In this document: piece after piece, positions 40,623-46,108 of the stretch | Layout: each line of letters opens with the position of its first letter | Numbering within the stretch: position 1 is the stretch's first letter | Source: Planctomycetota bacterium | Lineage (GTDB): Bacteria; Planctomycetota; J058 | DNA length: 46,108 bases | Assembly: GCA_019636275.1 (NCBI GenBank) | Contig: JAHBXY010000066.1 | Coordinates: forward strand, 1-46,108 | Reading direction: 5' to 3' | Translations under genes and position numbers: made by a program | The notes under the pieces: generated by a model | Database searches by the model: none | What the model was told of the DNA's origin: nothing | Seen by the model: the letters and a program-made list of their open reading frames with translations, nothing else

Positions 40623-41720
40623 TCAGGGGGTCGCGCCCTCGCGCGACCCGAGCGGGCCGGCGGGCGAGCCGCGCTCGAGGGCCTCGAGGCGGCGCTCCAC
40701 CTCGCGCAGGCGCCCGCGCAGCTCGGGGAGGCGGGGGAAGACGGCCATGGCCCGCTTGGCCGCCTTGCCGTCGATCGCCGGCGACCCGAGGACGCGCTCG
40801 CCCGGCTTCACGTCGCCGTGGACGCCGGCCTGGGCGCCGATCACGGCGCCGTCGCCGATCGTGATGTGCCCGGCCACGCCCGCCTGGCCGGCGATCGTCA
40901 CGCCGTTGCCGACGCGCGAGGTGCCGCTGATCCCGGCCTGCGAGACGATGAAGCAGCCGCGCCCGATCACGGCGTTGTGGCCGACCTGGACCATGTTGTC
41001 GATCTTCGTGCCGCGGCCGACGCGCGTCTCGCCGAACACCGCCCGGTCGATCGTGACGTTGGCGCCGACCTCGACGTCGTCCTCGACGACCGCGATCCCC
41101 GCCTGCGGGATCTTCAGGTGCTGCCCGGTGCGGGGGTCGGGCGCGAAGCCGAACCCGTCCGAGCCGACCACGGCGCCGGCGTAGAGGTAGCAGCGCGCGC
41201 CCACCTTGCAGCCCTGGTGCACGACGGCGTTGGGGCCGAGGATCGTGTCGTCGCCGACCGTGGCGCCCTCGCCGACGTAGGCGCCCGGGTGCAGGTCGAC
41301 GCGGTCGCCCACGACGGCGCCGGCGCCCACGAAGGCGAACGGGTGGATGTTCACGTCGGCGCCGACGCGCGCCGTCTCGTCGACGTGCGCCCGCGGGCTG
41401 ACACCCGTCACGCGGCGCGGGCCGGCGTCGGTCCAGCGCTGGAGGAGCCGCGCGAAGGCCATGTAGGGGTCGTCGAGGATGACGAGCGCCACGCCCTGCG
41501 GCGCGAGGCCCATGGCGGCGACCGCCGGCGAGACGAGCACGGCGCTGGCCCTGGTGGTGCGCAGGGCGCCGACGTACTTCTGGTTGGAGACGAAGGCGAT
41601 CGTCCCGGGCGGGGCGTCCTGGATGGGCGCGATCCCGTGGATCACCGTCGACCCGTCGCCCTCGAGGCGGCCGCCGAGCAGGGCGGCGATCTCGTCCAGG
41701 CGCATGCTCTTCACGGCCAT
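40623..41720 (-). CDS. lpxD: UDP-3-O-acylglucosamine N-acyltransferase LpxD
   Basis: 365 residues from ATG 41720; MRLDE at 41705 is an alternative. N-terminal uridine-binding domain (about 5-100, L-L-G-G-R-L-E-G-D-G, I-A-F-V-S-N-Q-K-Y), then left-handed beta-helix hexapeptide repeats (V-G-D-R-V-D-L, V-G-E-G-A-T, V-G-D-D-T-I). Catalytic His lies in V-Q-V-G-H-N-A-V-I-G. It adds the second acyl chain in lipid A synthesis. A coiled helix ends the protein. The promoter TTGCTA-N17-TAGAAC puts the transcript start next to the ATG. Operon with lpxI. Confidence 0.94.
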   Translation of the reverse strand: MAVKSMRLDEIAALLGGRLEGDGSTVIHGIAPIQDAPPGTIAFVSNQKYVGALRTTRASAVLVSPAVAAMGLAPQGVALVILDDPYMAFARLLQRWTDAGPRRVTGVSPRAHVDETARVGADVNIHPFAFVGAGAVVGDRVDLHPGAYVGEGATVGDDTILGPNAVVHQGCKVGARCYLYAGAVVGSDGFGFAPDPRTGQHLKIPQAGIAVVEDDVEVGANVTIDRAVFGETRVGRGTKIDNMVQVGHNAVIGRGCFIVSQAGISGTSRVGNGVTIAGQAGVAGHITIGDGAVIGAQAGVHGDVKPGERVLGSPAIDGKAAKRAMAVFPRLPELRGRLREVERRLEALERGSPAGPLGSREGATP

Positions 41721-41727
41721 GCGGCCG

Positions 41728-41756
41728 GTTCTAGCAGCAGGGCTGCGAAGTAGCAA
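41728..41756 (-). promoter_or_regulatory. Promoter of lpxD-lpxI (TTGCTA-N17-TAGAAC)
   Basis: On the minus strand TTGCTA (41756-41751), a 17-bp spacer and TAGAAC (41733-41728), 7 nt before the ATG. The mRNA would be leaderless. Confidence 0.5.
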
Positions 41757-41771
41757 CGGGCGCGCCCGGCG

Positions 41772-41957
41772 TCAGTTGTCGAGCGACAGCCGCTCCAGCT
41801 CGCGCCGCTGGTAGAGCTCGAGGCGAACGGCCAGGCCGCTCCCGCTGACCATGATGACCGAGCCGCGGTGCAGGAACCCGTAGTTGACCTCGGCCGGGGT
41901 CGAAGAGGTCGTGCGGTCCCCGAGCGAGAGCTGCGTCTTGGACTGCGAGGGGGTCAT
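41772..41957 (-). CDS. Small hypothetical protein
   Basis: 61 residues from ATG 41957: M-T-P-S-Q-S-K-T-Q-L-S-L, then V-N-Y-G-F-L-H-R-G-S-V-I-M-V-S-G-S-G and L-Y-Q-R-R-E-L-E-R-L. AAAGGG lies about 12 nt upstream. The composition matches a folded beta-rich peptide, but no family is recognised. The frame remains open to about 42080 but that part does not look coding. Confidence 0.5.
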   Translation of the reverse strand: MTPSQSKTQLSLGDRTTSSTPAEVNYGFLHRGSVIMVSGSGLAVRLELYQRRELERLSLDN

Positions 41958-42089
41958 GGTGTTCGCGCCCTTTCGCGCGTCCCCTCGCGCAAACCCTGCG
42001 CCGCCCGCGCGGACGCGCAACCCTCGGCGCGGCAACGGCGCGATGCGTCGCGTGAACCGCAACCAGGTGGAGCGTCTCATGTGTGGTTC

Positions 42090-42111
42090 GCGGGGGGCTC
42101 ACGCCCCCCGC
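42090..42111. promoter_or_regulatory. Perfect GC-rich hairpin GCGGGGGGC-TCAC-GCCCCCCGC
   Basis: A 9-bp perfect stem with a 4-nt loop in the divergent region between 41957 and 42235. There is no T-tract. It could be an operator-like site or part of a leader. Nothing else is seen in 41958-42234. Confidence 0.4.
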
Positions 42112-42218
42112 GGCCCCCCCCGCGCTCGCGCGCATGAACCCCTCGCGCCGCCGAAACATCCGGCGAGCGTGGGCACGCGTGCCGGGACGAGGTCGGAGCT
42201 TCCCGGGCGCCGAGAGAG

Positions 42219-42224
42219 TATGCT
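42219..42224 (+). promoter_or_regulatory. -10-like TATGCT, 10 nt before the 42235 start
   Basis: TATGCT CTGCGCCTCC ATG. It overlaps an in-frame ATG at 42220, which argues for the 42235 start. Confidence 0.35.
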
Positions 42225-42234
42225 CTGCGCCTCC

Positions 42235-43320
42235 ATGCTCCACGCCGTCATCCTCGCGGGCGGGTCCGGCACGCGGTTCTGGCCGCTCTCCCGGCGCGAC
42301 CGGCCCAAGCAGCTCCTGGCCCTCGCCGGCCCCCGCACCCTGCTCCAGGCCACCTGGGACCGCGTGCGGCGGCTCGTCCCCGCCGATGCGGTCCACGTGG
42401 TCACGGCCGGCCCGGCGCTCGCCCAGGCCACCCGCGAGCAGCTCCCCGACCTCGCGCCCGAGCGCCTCGTGGTCGAGCCGGAGCCGCGCGACACGGCCGT
42501 GGCGATCGGCCTGGCCGCGCGGCTGATCGCGCGTCACGACCCCGAGGCCGTGCTCGTCATCACCCCGGCCGACCACGTCGTGCGCCCCGACGATGCGTTC
42601 GCCGCCGCCGTGCAGGAGGCGGCGGCGCTGGCGGCGACGCGCGGGATCGCCACGCTGGGCGTCCGGCCGCGCCTGCCGCACACGGGCTACGGCTACATCC
42701 GCCGCGGCGAGCCCCTCGCCGCGTGGAGCGGCCGCACGCCGGCCTACGCCGCGCGCGCGTTCGAGGAGAAGCCCGACCGCGAGACCGCCGCCCGCTTCGT
42801 CGCCGGCGGCGAGCACCTGTGGAACAGCGGCGTGTTCGTGTGGCGCGCCGCGACCGTGCTCGAGCTGCTCGGCGCGCACCTCCCCGCCACGCGCGCCGCG
42901 ATCGAGCGCATCGTCGCCGCCTGGGACGGCCCCGCGCGCGAGGCCACGCTCCAGGCGGAGTACGCGGCCGTGCAGCGCATCTCGATCGACTACGCCGTGC
43001 TGGAGAAGGCCCGCGACATCGCCGTGCTCGAGGTCGACTACGAGTGGAGCGACGTGGGCTCCTGGTCGGCCGTCGCCGAGCTGCACGCGGGCGAGGCGGA
43101 CGCCGCGGCGAACGTCGCCCAGGGCGCCCCGTTCCTGGGCGTCGACGCGCGCGGCTGCTTCGTCCAGGGCGACGGGCGCCTCATCGCCGTCGTGGGCCTG
43201 GAGAACGTGGCCATCGTCCAGACCGCCGACGCCACGCTGGTCTGCCCCCTCGACCGGGCCGAGGCGGTGAAGGAACTGGTCAAGTCACTCGACGCCAGCG
43301 GGTTGCGCTCGTTCACCTGA
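42235..43320 (+). CDS. manC: Mannose-1-phosphate guanylyltransferase
   Basis: 361 residues. Nucleotidyltransferase making GDP-mannose from mannose-1-phosphate and GTP, for polysaccharide and glycoprotein synthesis. The N-terminal G-G-S-G-T-R-F-W-P-L-S-R is diagnostic, with R-P-K-Q-L-L, A-D-H-V-V, G-Y-G-Y-I, F-E-E-K-P-D and W-N-S-G-V-F-V-W. It has only the pyrophosphorylase domain and lacks the isomerase half of longer bifunctional ManC/AlgA. The ATG at 42235 is preferred to 42220 because a TATGCT hexamer overlaps the latter. Convergent with nothing; rpsO follows after 159 bp. Confidence 0.9.
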   Translation: MLHAVILAGGSGTRFWPLSRRDRPKQLLALAGPRTLLQATWDRVRRLVPADAVHVVTAGPALAQATREQLPDLAPERLVVEPEPRDTAVAIGLAARLIARHDPEAVLVITPADHVVRPDDAFAAAVQEAAALAATRGIATLGVRPRLPHTGYGYIRRGEPLAAWSGRTPAYAARAFEEKPDRETAARFVAGGEHLWNSGVFVWRAATVLELLGAHLPATRAAIERIVAAWDGPAREATLQAEYAAVQRISIDYAVLEKARDIAVLEVDYEWSDVGSWSAVAELHAGEADAAANVAQGAPFLGVDARGCFVQGDGRLIAVVGLENVAIVQTADATLVCPLDRAEAVKELVKSLDASGLRSFT

Positions 43321-43354
43321 GCCCCGGTCGGGCCGCGGACGGGGGGGATCTCCC

Positions 43355-43382
43355 TTGCATCCCTCGCCGCGGCGGGTAGAGT
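43355..43382 (+). promoter_or_regulatory. Promoter of rpsO (TTGCAT-N16-TAGAGT)
   Basis: -35-like TTGCAT (43355-43360), 16-bp spacer, -10-like TAGAGT (43377-43382). This leaves an approximately 90-nt leader before rpsO. Confidence 0.45.
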
Positions 43383-43479
43383 CGTGCACTTCGCATCGGC
43401 CGCCCTCCCAGGCGCGCCCGGACCGGACGGACACGACAACGCCCTCTTCTGCCGGAGAGGGTGGCGAGAAGGACCCGAC

Positions 43480-43761
43480 GTGACGACGACCGCCCTGACT
43501 CCTGCCGAGAAGCGCCAGGAGATCATCAAGAGCTACAAGACCCACGACAAGGACTCCGGCTCCCCGCAGGTCCAGATCGCCCTGCTCACCGACCGGATCA
43601 ACTCGATCAACGAGCACCTGAAGAAGGCGCGCAAGGACCACCACAGCCGCCGCGGTCTGCTCGTGCTGGTCGGCCGGCGCAACCGGCTCCTGAAGTACAT
43701 GCAGAAGATCGACCGCGAGGGCTACAAGACCCTCATCGGGTCCCTGGGCCTGCGCAAGTAA
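43480..43761 (+). CDS. rpsO: 30S ribosomal protein S15
   Basis: 93 residues from GTG 43480. Binds 16S rRNA early in small-subunit assembly. The motifs D-S-G-S-P-Q-V-Q-I-A-L-L-T-x-R-I, L-x-x-H-x-x-x-x-x-x-D-H-H-S-R-R-G-L-L-x-L-V-x-x-R-x-x-L-L and a C-terminal Y-K-x-L-I-x-x-L-G-L-R-K are diagnostic. AAGGA lies 6 nt before the start. Adjacent to pnp, as in many bacteria. Confidence 0.97.
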   Translation: MTTTALTPAEKRQEIIKSYKTHDKDSGSPQVQIALLTDRINSINEHLKKARKDHHSRRGLLVLVGRRNRLLKYMQKIDREGYKTLIGSLGLRK

Positions 43762-43809
43762 CCCGGCGCCTTGGGCCAACAACGGACGACGCCCCCCTGA
43801 ACACGACCA

Positions 43810-43845
43810 CGCGCGGCCGCCCGGTGCACCCGGGGGGGCCGCGCG
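43810..43845 (+). promoter_or_regulatory. Large hairpin in the rpsO-pnp gap
   Basis: CGCGCGGCC (43810-43818) pairs with GGCCGCGCG (43837-43845) around an inner CCCGG/CCGGG-type stem. It may end the rpsO transcript or act as a pnp leader hairpin. In E. coli the pnp leader stem is cut by RNase III for autoregulation. The 43762-43959 gap holds nothing else that is clear. Confidence 0.55.
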
Positions 43846-43959
43846 GTCGCGCGTACGGGGACCCGGCGCCGCACATCACCTACATCCAACCGACAAACGA
43901 CAGTTCGAGCACGTGAGCTCCGGGGCGGGTGCCCTGGGGCGGAGGCAGAGAGAGCAGAG

Positions 43960-46108
<2,149 letters not shown>

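Overview
The window is very GC-rich (well above 70% by eye) and tightly packed. Genes lie on both strands, and neighbouring genes often overlap by four bases (GTGA or ATGA). LpxD and LpxI show a Gram-negative, lipid-A-type outer membrane. Eukaryote-like Ser/Thr kinases with TPRs, an FHA protein, a sigma-54 response regulator with its histidine kinase, lipoproteins and periplasmic parvulins fit an uncultured Planctomycetota or, less likely, Myxococcota bacterium. This placement comes from gene content and is an inference. No rRNA, tRNA, transposase, prophage or CRISPR array was seen.

Layout. 1-4 kb: start of one Ser/Thr kinase gene, a DUF7684-like protein, a MerR regulator, and a second kinase split by an apparent frameshift. 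4-10 kb: one 1975-residue secreted protein joining a subtilisin-type protease to a PHP/CehA-like metallohydrolase region. 10-13 kb: an accessory-looking stretch of lower GC with two divergent paralogues, a YceK-like lipoprotein, gene remnants and several copies of a hairpin-bearing intergenic repeat. 13-18 kb: MBL-fold hydrolase, SGNH hydrolase, CAP-domain protein, a membrane protein and a histone-deacetylase-family protein, all on the minus strand. 18-25 kb: galE, a small MshEN-like protein and two parvulin-type foldases, one very large. 25-31.5 kb: an ABC exporter pair and a run of small, mostly unrecognised genes, an ornithine-cyclodeaminase-family gene and a VOC protein. 31.5-38.8 kb: GAF-containing PEP phosphotransferase (ptsP), a minisatellite-like region, a two-component pair, a lone receiver protein and an FHA protein. 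38.8-42 kb: a lipoprotein, a 158-bp tandem repeat and lpxD-lpxI. 42-46 kb: mannose-1-phosphate guanylyltransferase, rpsO and the start of pnp.

Common themes. Envelope building recurs: lpxD/lpxI make lipid A, galE and the guanylyltransferase supply nucleotide sugars, and the parvulins fold exported proteins. Signalling is the second theme (kinases, FHA, receivers, sigma-54 activator, PtsP). About a dozen genes carry a TA-N3-T hexamer 6-10 nt before the start codon and no Shine-Dalgarno sequence. That pattern is expected of leaderless mRNAs. Three apparent frameshifts, one in the kinase and two in the histidine kinase, all correspond to one missing base in GC-rich runs. They look more like sequence errors than gene decay.

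Limits. All family calls come from reading motifs; no database search was run.
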